Positions 21,907 to 31,402 of a DNA stretch of 64,000 nucleotides are shown here, piece by piece (within the stretch, counting starts at the first letter, position 1; each line of letters starts with the position of its first letter). The notes beneath the pieces were generated by a model. The model worked only from the letters and a program-made list of their open reading frames with translations. It was not told where the DNA came from and searched no databases. Source of the DNA: Lineus longissimus. Taxonomy: Eukaryota > Nemertea > Pilidiophora > Heteronemertea > Lineidae. Both the position numbers and the translations under genes were made by a program. The DNA lies in the NCBI RefSeq assembly GCF_910592395.1, contig NC_088312.1, positions 15,107,292 to 15,171,291 on the forward strand, given 5' to 3'.

Positions 21907-24497
21907 TCAGTACAGGAAATTACAAATTTCTCGATGTCTTTTGACATGTTAGGCCAGAACATGACTTCTCTCGCGCGCTGAATGGTTCTATCACATGCTA
22001 AATGCGCAGCGTGTGATTTCTTGACAAATTCAGCTCTTAGCTGTTCAGGCACAACTATCTTATGACCCTTGAAAATTACACCATTATCACACATGAGTTC
22101 ATCACGGAAATGATAGTACGGAGCAAGATCTGGATCAGTGTTTTTCTGATTCCGAGGCCAACCTGAGTAAAGGATTTTACTCAACTTCACCAAGACGTTG
22201 TCTTTCGCGGTTTCAGATCGGACCTGTTCCAGTTTGTTGTCAGATATGGGTAGCACAGTTAGTACTTCATAATCGTCCCATTCGGTTTCTGGTTTGTCAG
22301 TGCTCGGTAGGTATGCGCGCGATAGAGTGTCCGCTAAGAATAGTTCTTTCCCTTTCTTGTAGACAAGCGTTATCTTGAAACGCTGCAAGCGCAATAAGAG
22401 TCGCTGAAGCCTAGCCGGTGCACTGGCTAGTGGCTTCTTCACAATACTGACCAGAGGTTGATGGTCAGTCTCTATGACCACGTTCTTGGAATAAACGTAC
22501 GGATAGATTTTTTCACATGCAAAGGTTACGGCTAGCAACTCTTTCTCGATTTGAGCGTAGCGTTGTTCTGAATCACTTAGAGCGCGTGATGCGAATGCTA
22601 TAGGGCGGTCATCCTGCAGACACGCGGCTCCCAATCCACCTTTCGAAGCGTCACATGTTAGCACGACATCCTTCTTTACATCGTAATATGCAAGCGATGT
22701 AGCGTTAGCGATGGCGTCCTTCACAGCTTTAAAGGATTGCTTCTGTGGGTCATCCCACACCCATGCTCGATCCTTGTGAAGCAAAGCATTGAGCTGCTCA
22801 GCTTTATTGCTCAAGTTAGGTATGAACTTACACAAGTATTTCACCATTCCGAGAAATCGAAGTAAGTCAGTAGTGTTTTCAGGATCAGGCATGTTCACTA
22901 TCGCTTCCACTTTCTCGTGATCGGGCTCAAGACCATGATCAGTTAGATAGTGACCATGATATTGTACTTTCGGTAATTTGTACTTGAGTTTACGACGTGA
23001 AGCTTTGCCCCCGATTTCAACCAATCTCTCACATACGCGTATCACATTCTCATCATGCTCAGTTTCATTGTCACCATGAATGATCATATCGTCCATGATG
23101 GCTTCAGCTGGGTAACGGTCTAAGAGATGGTCCATGGCTTGCTGGTGGACTTCCGGTGCGGAGGAAATCCCCATAGGCATTCTCAAGTAACGAAATCTAC
23201 CAAAAGGAGTCCCAAAGCAGGTGAGATACGACGACTCTTTATCCAATGGAATCTGGTAGAAAGCTTGACTCAAGTCAATGACTGTGAAAAACTTAGCGTT
23301 CGGCATTGAAGCAGCGACTTGCTCGATAGTGTTCATCGGGTAATGTGGCCTCTTGATGGCTTTATTGAGATCAGCCGGATCAAGACATACCCGTAAATCA
23401 TCAGTCCCTTTCTTGGTTGTAACGACGAGAGAGGATACCCAATCAGTTGGGTCGGTAACTGGTGCAATTATCCCCTGTTTTACCATGTCGTCGAGTTTAT
23501 CCTTCAACTTGTCCTTGATTGCGTGAGGAACATTGCGCACAGGGCGCACGACTGGTTGCACGTCCGGATCAAGCTTGATGTGGTATTTGACAGGTAACTT
23601 TCCAAGTTTACCATCAAATAGTTCAGGAAAGTCAGTGAGTACTCCTGGTAATGGTGATTCAGGCATGTCAGGTGTACCTGAATGAACTTCGAAAACTTCT
23701 GAGCTTAGTTTGAGTAGGCCCAGTTTCAGACAGTCTTGTAGGCCCAGGAGTGTCCTTACGTCCCGATCGACTACCTGGAATGCGATGTTCACTTTACCAT
23801 TACCCTTAGGCTCACAGGTAACGATTGCTTGACCGACAGATTTAGTCTTATGGCCACCAAATCCTACGAGTGTCACGGTTTTAGAACGATCAAGTGTTCC
23901 TTTTAGACAGTGAAGTTTGGAGAGGCTAATTATGTTGCATTTGGCCCCAGTGTCTAACTTCACCTTTATCTTCACTCCGTTGAGAAGTAGTACCGTATGA
24001 ATGTCCTCTTTCGTGGTTGGACAATTGACTGATTCTATGAAAAAGTCTCCATCTGAGTCAGGTTTTAACTCATGAACATATTTCTTTGTTTTACTAAAGA
24101 AATGTTTCTTACTAGCGCCTTTGTGTGCCAGTTTGCCAGATGATCGACAGACTGAACCCCAGTGGTTCCATTTTTCACACTTTTGACATTGCTTACCAAA
24201 AGCTGGACACTGTTCACGACCATCCGTTGCGTGCGACGTACCACAATTACCACAAGAACCGGTACTGCCCGATTTGGCAGCTTTTGACGCGGCTGGCTTG
24301 GAGTATTGTTCCTTTTTCTTTTTCACAGTGTGTACTTCCTTGTTCGGATTGATTTCTTTTGCGTCCCGTTCGGACACTTCATGTACTTGGCAGATTCGAA
24401 TCGCTCCTTCAAGTGTGAGATCGTTTTCCCAGAGTAGAATTTTTCTGACGTTTTCTTTGCGTAAACCGGTCACAATCCTATCTCGGACCATTTGGTC
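21894..24497 (-). CDS. Element A Gag C-terminus, protease, RT, RNase H
   Basis: The long open frame begins inside gag at the junction with element B. Order: Gag C-terminus (RDRIVTGLRKENVRKILLWE); zinc knuckles (CGNCGTSHA and CQKCEKWNHWGSVC); aspartic protease (VKLDTGAKCNII); reverse transcriptase (LRVCLDPADLNKAI, FGRFRYLRMPMGISSAPE, active site IMDDMIIHG in place of YxDD); RNase H (VVLTCDASKGGLGAAC, YAQIEKELLA, ETDHQPL); and the H2C2 motif of integrase (HAAHLACDRTIQRA). It copies the retrotransposon RNA and processes its polyprotein. The frame is otherwise intact over 860 codons. Gag and Pol lie in one frame, as in several gypsy lineages. Confidence 0.93.
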   Translation of the reverse strand, partial: DQMVRDRIVTGLRKENVRKILLWENDLTLEGAIRICQVHEVSERDAKEINPNKEVHTVKKKKEQYSKPAASKAAKSGSTGSCGNCGTSHATDGREQCPAFGKQCQKCEKWNHWGSVCRSSGKLAHKGASKKHFFSKTKKYVHELKPDSDGDFFIESVNCPTTKEDIHTVLLLNGVKIKVKLDTGAKCNIISLSKLHCLKGTLDRSKTVTLVGFGGHKTKSVGQAIVTCEPKGNGKVNIAFQVVDRDVRTLLGLQDCLKLGLLKLSSEVFEVHSGTPDMPESPLPGVLTDFPELFDGKLGKLPVKYHIKLDPDVQPVVRPVRNVPHAIKDKLKDKLDDMVKQGIIAPVTDPTDWVSSLVVTTKKGTDDLRVCLDPADLNKAIKRPHYPMNTIEQVAASMPNAKFFTVIDLSQAFYQIPLDKESSYLTCFGTPFGRFRYLRMPMGISSAPEVHQQAMDHLLDRYPAEAIMDDMIIHGDNETEHDENVIRVCERLVEIGGKASRRKLKYKLPKVQYHGHYLTDHGLEPDHEKVEAIVNMPDPENTTDLLRFLGMVKYLCKFIPNLSNKAEQLNALLHKDRAWVWDDPQKQSFKAVKDAIANATSLAYYDVKKDVVLTCDASKGGLGAACLQDDRPIAFASRALSDSEQRYAQIEKELLAVTFACEKIYPYVYSKNVVIETDHQPLVSIVKKPLASAPARLQRLLLRLQRFKITLVYKKGKELFLADTLSRAYLPSTDKPETEWDDYEVLTVLPISDNKLEQVRSETAKDNVLVKLSKILYSGWPRNQKNTDPDLAPYYHFRDELMCDNGVIFKGHKIVVPEQLRAEFVKKSHAAHLACDRTIQRAREVMFWPNMSKDIEKFVISCTECRV

Positions 24498-24502
24498 ATG
24501 CA

Positions 24503-24632
24503 TGTTTTAATGTTGGTTATAACGAAGGATAAAGTCGGGTTCACAAACTTAAACTTGTTTATTCAGCCATGATGAAAGTAGTACCAAGAGCTTAGGCCAG
24601 GTGTCACCACCTTACAGAGGCATACTGTAACA
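24503..24632 (-). repeat. Element B 3' LTR
   Basis: It matches 41123-41252 with three differences and contains GAATAAAC (minus), a plausible polyadenylation signal. The purine tract AAAGGAAAGAGGA (minus, 24633-24645) lies directly upstream. Confidence 0.93.
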
Positions 24633-24645
24633 TCCTCTTTCCTTT
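24633..24645 (-). promoter_or_regulatory. Element B polypurine tract
   Basis: The purine-only run AAAGGAAAGAGGA abuts the LTR start TGTTACAG, the expected plus-strand primer site. Confidence 0.8.
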
Positions 24646-24911
24646 AGATGACTGTTCTGATAATAATACTGTCCACTCACAATTAAACTGTCCAACACCA
24701 AGTTACTACAAAACTTGTCTAATGCACCAAACAATTAAACTGTCCAACACCAAGTTACTATAAAACTTGTCTAAATGCAACAATATAACTGAACTGTAAC
24801 TTATACCTCCAAGAACTTTTATGACCCACAATTTCACAGGCATTTGAATTAGTAGCAAGACTGGAAAGAGAGGTTACTAGCACTTCATTTCCATAACTAT
24901 TCACAAATATG

Positions 24912-25109
24912 TTACTCCTCGTATCTTTTGGGTTTACGTACAATTCTTCCAGATCTGGTTGTACGGATTTCTGGCTCGGTACCAGACGCATGTGATTCTA
25001 CACGTACCAACTCCTGATTGTTCTGAATCTCATCGCTATGATTGTCCATGGTAGGATTGTTCTCTGTCTCTGGCATGTCTGGTTGTGACAGTTCCACGGA
25101 TTGTTCCAT
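24912..25109 (-). pseudogene. Element B integrase C-terminal tail
   Basis: It follows the integrase in a different frame after a one-base shift near 25130. It is acidic and Asn/Gln-rich and ends RTTRSGRIVRKPKRYEE, the basic tail typical of gypsy Pol termini (compare GRVVRPPFVIG in A). Confidence 0.75.
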
Positions 25110-26076
25110 TGGTGGTGGATTTTCCTCCGTTTTCTTCAGATGTACAACGATTACGCCTCAGTATTCGATCTCCGGTATCGACTTCATAAGACCGATCTTT
25201 GAGTTGTTTGGTCACTTTTGCCCTTTTCCATGATTTTTCTCCTTTTCGCATTGGTTGAAGACGAACAGTATCTCCCGGATGCAATGGGGTCAAGTCCTTT
25301 GCATTTCTATCATAATAATGCCGTTGTTTTTCTTGACTAGTCTCAATATCTTCCTTGGTTTTCTTCCAGTCTACAGTTTCTGGTTTCAGCAGTTCTGATC
25401 GGGTTGGTAAAAGTGTCCTGGTTCTTCTACAATGCAAGCGTTGGACTTGACTATTACCAAGTACTTGCGACGGGGTATTTCTCTGATCAAGAATTGCCAA
25501 ATACGGATCTGATTTTGACTTTAGCGCTTTCCTCAGAATTTTCTTAGCGGATTTGACAGCGGACTCAATTTTTCCATTGCTCTGCGGATGGTAAGGATCT
25601 GTTATGTCATGCTTAAAGTCCCAGTCTTTCGCAAATCTTCGAAATTCATGAGAATCGTATGGTGGACCTCCATCACTAATCACCTTTTCAGGAGAACCAT
25701 AACGCGCAAAATGGTTCTTGAGTTTGAGAATCACCGCCTCGGCCTTTGTGTCCTTCATTCGATCGATTTCCCAAAAGTTGCTTAGGTAATCAACAGTGAT
25801 CAGGAATTTCTTTCCTTCAAAATCAAATAAATCTGTACCAATGTTTTGCCAAGGACGCTCAGGAATTTCATGGTTCACCAGGGTTTCTTTCTGCTGTTTT
25901 GTCTCGAATTCTCTGCACACTGCATATTGGCTCACTTTGAGTTTAATTTCAACAGTCATTCCCGGCCAGTAAAGAGCTTCGCGGGCTCTACCAATGCAGC
26001 CGTCAATACCAATGTGAGATGAGTGAACTAGACTACACATTGTCTTCTGCATACTCGCTGGTACAATCACTCTCAA
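25036..26076 (-). pseudogene. Element B integrase
   Basis: The H2C2 zinc site (HSSHIGIDGCIGRAREALYW, then CREF with one Cys changed in context) is followed by the rve core. The catalytic Asp is in IGTDLFDFEGKKFLITVDY, the second in VISDGGPPYDSHEF and the Glu in PQSNGKIESAVKSA. Then comes a GDTVRLQPMRKGEKSW barrel-like domain. The frame is the same as the segment upstream of the in-frame TAG at 26108-26110. It leaves the correct frame near 25130. It would join the retroelement cDNA to host DNA, but the lesions make this copy inactive. Confidence 0.85.
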
Positions 26077-26109
26077 TCCACGGAAAACAAGATCACCTTC
26101 AGTAGAGAT

Positions 26110-26327
26110 CTAATCTCGGATGGAGAAGTAGTGTCTAATCCTTTGAGGAACAGCTCGGATGCTAGTAGGCCATCCTTTGAGTACAGTTTCTTTCAAAACT
26201 TTCAGCTCATCATCCTTGACTGTTTCATTGCGCAACTCGTCTAGTCTTTCCTCACGAATAGGAAGCGTTTTTGTGGCGTTCACAGCTTCGTATTCAGTTT
26301 GTTTGCCTTCATTTGGCAAATAAGCGC
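26110..26327 (-). pseudogene. Element B Pol, RNase H/integrase linker downstream of the MULE
   Basis: This is the continuation of the RNase H C-terminal region (SRAYLPNEGKQTEYEAVN), separated from its upstream half at 38270 by the MULE. It ends at a TAG (26108-26110) in frame with the integrase, a nonsense change within pol. The frame across the MULE is restored when the MULE and one 9-bp copy are removed. Confidence 0.85.
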
Positions 26328-26336
26328 GCGACAGTG

Positions 26337-26406
26337 GGGTAGTTGTAAAACAAGAAACACAGAAACGAAACAGAAACACAGAAACACAGAAACGAAACGC
26401 AGAAAC
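26337..26406 (+). repeat. MULE left TIR
   Basis: It is a 70-bp inverted match to 38191-38260 with one mismatch. Beyond the 18-bp tip the TIR is a short tandem array of GAAACACA, GAAACG and GAAACGCA variants. Such arrays may provide multiple transposase binding sites (inference). Confidence 0.95.
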
Positions 26407-26708
26407 CAGTCTTGTGGCGAATTCTGGTCTGCAGACTCCATCTTGTTGCCATGGTTGTGGCCGCGAACGCGGGTGTAACTAAAACTGGTATTCAGTCGGA
26501 ATGGAAGGAGGAATGCTCATTTCCCAATACCCATTTTAGCCTCATCAACGTGTGCGCAGATTGGCCGTTTTGACTGGACACCATCGACATATCGTGGTGC
26601 AAGCACATGGAGCATCCCCAACATGTCCGAGGAGGGGTTTTCATTCTCGCCGGAGAAATTTCCCAATTTCTACCGGAATTTCTATTTGCAGAATAGAGGA
26701 ACTAATAG

Positions 26709-27463
26709 GTAAATCTGACGTGAAAATTGTCAACAAGTGATATTGTGTCTTGATTCTCCTACATGCTCTTTTTTAGCTATAGGCCTACAAGTAATAAGTT
26801 CAACACTGGCACTGCAGCAGCTGCACGCTGTGCAGCACAGCGTGTTGCTACATGCAACGTTAGGCCCTGGTCTATGCATTGCAGCATGTACGCAGCGCAT
26901 GTTTTTGTGTGGGCTGTGTGACTCTAATCAGGGTATCACTAGCTGCTGAGTGTAGCAACCTGTGCCATTGGGGGGAGGGCCATTTGACTGACAGCAGAAG
27001 ACCACTTATTGCAAATCTTTTGTAGGCCTACCCATTTAGGCAAAGCCTACACACCGGACTGACTGGTTGTATGATGTGATTGATAAGCCTTGAAATTGAA
27101 CGTCCAACGTGTTTTTCAGGATTTGATTTACTAGGTATGATGGTTATGGGAGGGCCCGTTCAATTTTATCGTGGTCCGATAAAAATAGAAATCCATTTGT
27201 AGTGCCGTAGTGCGTTTATTATGCGTACGAATTTGCTGAAACTTGGTAGGCCTATTAAAGTCAATATTAGAGAGGTTCTGAGCTCTGGTCCGGTCAGGAT
27301 AATCCAAGGCACGGATTGAAGATTTATTTAATTGACAATGGAGGTCCACTTGAAAATTCTATACAAAATTGCATTTGGATTATGAATCTGCGTATTCTGG
27401 CCGGCTATATCTTCACCCCTTATCAATGTAACCATTCTCCTATTTTTGTTGTTACACTTACAG
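26709..27463 (+). other. Intron 1 of the MULE transposase gene
   Basis: Bounded by GTAAAT and CTTACAG, joining phase 2 to phase 2. It contains a small GCAGCAGCTGCACGCTGTGCAGC palindromic stretch near 26810 and no other feature. Confidence 0.7.
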
Positions 27464-27628
27464 AGATGCAGTGGCTGAATCAGCATTGCCTAAGAGGAGA
27501 CGACTGGAGACTGGATCACATCGCAACCCCATTAATATTGACGAGTAAGTCTATGCACTAAAACTGGCACCATTTAACCTTGAAAACTATTTGGATTAAG
27601 AGCGGCTGTACAGCTGCACTATTGACTA

Positions 27629-27846
27629 AACTCCATATTTTATTTGATTGGTGTTGATTCTAAAAGAAAAAAAAATAACTTTGCTCAAGTCAGTGTTGAA
27701 TAGACATTGAAAAGTGTCAGTCTCTGTATCAAAGAGGCAATCACATCCTAATACCTGACACTTTTCAATGTCTATTCAACACTGACTTGAGCAAAGTTAT
27801 TTTTTTTTCTTTCAGAATCAACACCAATCAAATAAAATATGGAGTT
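27629..27846. repeat. Palindrome 1: 92-bp arms, 34-nt spacer
   Basis: The left arm 27629-27720 and right arm 27755-27846 are inverted copies with a single mismatch. The spacer 27721-27754 (TCTCTGTATCAAAGAGGCAA...) is identical to that of palindrome 2. It lies in intron 2 of the transposase gene and abuts palindrome 2 with no intervening base. Confidence 0.97.
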
Positions 27847-28142
27847 AAAAGTTAAAATTGAATGACATGTAAGCTTGTATGTAATGAAAGCGGTATTTTG
27901 ATTTGAAAAAAAGGTTGTTCTTTTCAGTAAGCTGTTTTCAAAACAGTGGACAATTCAAAATGTGCTGCTTATCTTAGTCTCTGTATCAAAGAGGCAATCA
28001 CATCCTAATACCTAAGATAAGCAGCACATTTTGAATTGTCCACTGTTTTGAAAACAGCCTACTGAAAAGAACAACCTTTTTTTCAAATCAAAATACCGCT
28101 TTCATTACATACAAGCTTACATGTCATTCAATTTTAACTTTT
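27847..28142. repeat. Palindrome 2: 131-bp arms, the same 34-nt spacer
   Basis: The left arm 27847-27977 and right arm 28012-28142 are inverted with one mismatch. The spacer 27978-28011 is identical, in the same orientation, to 27721-27754. The right arm ends 8 bp before the splice acceptor of exon 3 and its sequence (GCACATTTTGAATTG) resembles the later introns of the gene. If transcribed, both palindromes give long hairpin RNA. Confidence 0.97.
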
Positions 28143-28150
28143 TCTTGTAG

Positions 28151-28966
28151 TGACAGTGACCCAAACGAGATCCTCGAACCTTCAGACATGGACAGCGGGC
28201 CAACAAAGCGATTGTCCTTCAACAGGTAGGTGTCCTTGCTGTGTGTTCTCCTGATTTTTATCACCTTCATTCAAGAATATATTTTGTCTGCTAGTGCTTG
28301 GCCAGTTGGTAGTTCAATATAGCAAGAACTGATCAGCAAACTTCATATGATTTTTACTCTTTCTTGCAGTGACAGGGACCCCAAAGACCGCATTAAACTT
28401 CAATACCTTGCCAACAGGCCAACAAAGATATCGTCCTTCAACAGGTAGGTGTCCTTGCTGTGTGTTCTCTCTAGGCCTGGCCAGACTTTATCACCTTCAT
28501 TCAAGAATGCTTTGTCCGCTTGGCCAGTTGGTAGTTCAATATAGCAAGAACTGATAAGCAAACTTCATATGATTTTTACTTTTATTTGCAGTGACAGTGA
28601 CCCAAACGACACATTCGAACTTCCAGAACTGGACAGCGGGCCAACAAAGGGATTGTCCTTCAACAGGTAGGTGTCCTTGCTGTGTGTTCTCCTGACTTTT
28701 ATCACCTTCATTCAAGAATGCTTTGTCTGCTAGGCCAGTTGGTTGTTGAAAAACAAGAATTGATTAGCACATTTTGAATTGCTCTTCAGTGCATGCATTG
28801 TGTGAGAAACAGAAAAGAAAAATCTTTCCATATGTGTCTGTTTTAAGTCAAAAGAGCATCCTCAGTTTATGATTTTTACTCTTTGTTGCAGTGACAGTGA
28901 GCCCAAAGACCCCATTAAACTTCAAGATCTTGGCAGCCAGTCAACAAGGCGATTGTCCTACAACAG
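28151..28966 (+). repeat. Four tandemly duplicated 75-nt exons with their introns
   Basis: Exons at 28151-28225, 28370-28444, 28592-28666 and 28892-28966 each start TGACAGxGA and end TxCAACAG before a GTAGGT or GTAAGC donor. The introns between them begin GTAGGTGTCCTTGCTGTGTG and share CACCTTCATTCAAGAAT and TTCATATGATTTTTACT. The repeat period is 219, 222 and 300 bp. Each exon is 25 codons in phase 2-2, for example DSDPNEILEPSDMDSGPTK, so any number can be included or skipped without changing frame. The peptides are acidic with a conserved GPTK..SFN core. Confidence 0.92.
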
Positions 28967-29542
28967 GTAAGCGTCCCCATGTGTTCTTTTGGCCTCAGTG
29001 GTCTTTGCAGCACCTTTATACTGAATATTGGTAGTGGGGAAAAAACCAGAACAGACATTATATGGTGCTGCCACCTGGCCTGACACTAGACGCACTAAAT
29101 GAAAGGAAATCGTGGCACAATGCCAATAAGAATCACTCAACCAGAAACCTATATCGGTTTTACGTTACTCACAGAACGATGATGTCAATCTCCCATACAT
29201 CCCAGTGTCATATTTATACTTGCCTGCAAGTGCATTTTAACATAAAGAATGTGGTCGGCTGAACAGCCCTGGTGGTATGCATCAATTCCAATCGGGCCGG
29301 GCCCTGACCTGACTAGAGCTAAAGACAGGATGCGACATGTCCAAGACAGTAGGCAACAGGATATTGCATGCCATAAAGCATGCACTGTTTGTTGTGGTGT
29401 GCTTTCCCAGGAATGAAAGAAAACATAAAGTGTGACGTGCAAAAAAAAGAAAAGTGAAATTGCATTATGTGACAGCAGACTTAAACATAATGGATGTGTT
29501 GGCTTTGCTGAGTAAATATTGACAGTTCTGCTCTTCTTCCAG
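28967..29542 (+). other. Intron 6 of the MULE transposase gene
   Basis: From GTAAGC to the acceptor CTCTTCTTCCAG. No internal gene seen. Confidence 0.7.
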
Positions 29543-29614
29543 GTCCACAGACTTTGAATTTGTCTAGAAGAATACAACTGCTTCGGCTGCTGCAGGTACA
29601 AAAACTACAACTAG

Positions 29615-31402
29615 TTTGGCTGCTGCAGGTACGAGTTCGCCTGGCATCAAGTATTATGATGGAGATAAAACCATGCCAATTGTCTCAGAAGTAAAAACTG
29701 GTCTAACTGCCAAAGAACTCTTTTGCCTTCTTCTACATGATCCATTGGATGGTATTGTTAGTGTAAAAAAACCGATTGGAGTTAGAAAGAATGCTGTGTT
29801 CTTGATAGATCTGCAGTCTGTCAAATATAAATCGTTATTTGCTGATGATAATGGGGCTTGGCTAACCAGCATGCCAAGGAGAAAATTCTGGGTGGATGTC
29901 AGCGATGGAGAAGTAGTAGGTGTCTCTTCCTCGGCAGCAGCAGATGTTCGTGGTAAGAGACAGTACACACTATTGCGCCAGTATGGCATTCACAAGGGCA
30001 CAAAAGAGAAGTTGGGTCGAAGATTCTCTCGGATAATTACTACTCTTTTAGACGATAATAACAATGCGGGCAGATATGCAGTCGTGCAGTACTTTCATGA
30101 AGGCGACAGCAGTGAAGTGTACCTACCATGCCATGGTAACGCTGTGAAGATGAAGGGTGCATATCACCGAACTGATCCAACTACGATTGAGTCCATTAAT
30201 GCGAAAGTGCAGAAAGGAACGGAGGCCAGGAGTAAGTCCAAGAATATTTACCATGAGGTGTATACTGAGTGTGGGGGTGATAACAGTCGTAGTGTTTCTG
30301 AGGAGCCAAGGAATACCACCCAGATATACAATGCCAGCAGGTTCAAGCAGAATCATGTTAAGGATGGGTTGACTGTTCTCATTGACAGTCTTAAGAGCCA
30401 ACAAACTGGTGAATTTTTACACGAACTGACATTGGGCCACATTCAGACTGAACAAACAAAAACAGGTTTTGAGCCAACTTTGCAATATATGTTGGCCACA
30501 AGAGAGCAGCTGCGTGATGCAGAAAAATTCCTGACTCATCCAGAGGAGTTTTCTGTATTTGGCATCGACCCAACATTTGAGTTGGGAAATTTCTATGTGA
30601 CAGTGACGACTTTGCAACATCCAGTGCTGGTTTCTGCTAAAACAGGAACGCATCCATTTTTCGTGGGGCCGTCATTTGTCCACCATAAACGCGAAATGGA
30701 CAACTATTACTATTTCATGACATGCCTACAGCGACTTAATCCTGCCCTTCGCCATATACAGGCATTTGGAACAGATGGTGAGGTGGCCCTCCTGAATGCC
30801 ATTGTTGCTGAATTCCCAGATTCCATTAACCTCCTCTGTTGGATTCACAAAAAGGCCAATATAGAAAGATACATGGCGACAAAACTGTATGTCTCCGCAT
30901 TAGTGAAGAAGGTGCTGCTAAGGGATATATTTGGCTTCCAGGAGGGAACAGTCCTAATTAAGGGTCTAGTTGATGCTCATGACAGTGAAGATTTCGATGT
31001 TAGACTAGGACAGCGTGAAGACAAATGGCAGGCGATTGCCCCAGGTTTTTACCGTTGGTTCAGTAAGCATCAGGCGGAGAGCTTCAAGGCCCGAATGATA
31101 GAGTGTGTACGCAAAGCTGACAATTGGCAAGGACGCCGTTTCACAACGAATGGAAATGAGAGTCTCAACAACTCCCTCAAACAGTGGGTAGGACACAAGA
31201 AAAACTCTCTCCCAGATTTTAATGAAAAACTCCATCAGTTCGTGATCTGCCAGTACAATGAGGCTAAGAAAGCTGTCCGAGGCTGCGGGGAGTACAGACT
31301 TGCTCCAAAGTTTCAACATTTGGAGGTCGATCCAGTTGAGTGGAAAAAGATGACGGAAGAAGAACGGACCACTCTCCTACAAAAAGTCTTTGGAAGGGAA
31401 CT
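29615..31402 (+). CDS. MULE transposase catalytic exon
   Basis: An open frame of about 595 codons. An N-terminal region (SSPGIKYYDGDKTMPIVS... SLKSQQTGEFLHEL) precedes the MULE core: first Asp in VFGIDPTFELGNFYVTV (30567), second in AFGTDGEVALLNAI (30774), the CxxH of LLCWIHKKANIERY, and the Glu in TTNGNESLNNSLKQWVGHKK (31158). Spacing and the C-W-I-H block fit the Mutator superfamily. Entry is either at the strong acceptor at 29542, which meets an in-frame TAG at 29565-29567, or at a weak acceptor ending ACTAG at 29614, which keeps phase 2 and avoids the stop. Internal Met start at about 29673 is another option. Confidence 0.9.

Noticed and set aside
24503-24632. Reading the 130-bp repeats as a MITE or as MULE ends
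   Set aside because: Both copies are in direct orientation with ATGCA duplications, a purine tract on one side and a primer site on the other, so they are LTRs.
28151-28966. CRISPR-like regular repeats
   Set aside because: The repeats are 75-nt exons with introns in an animal transposon, not short direct repeats with unique spacers.
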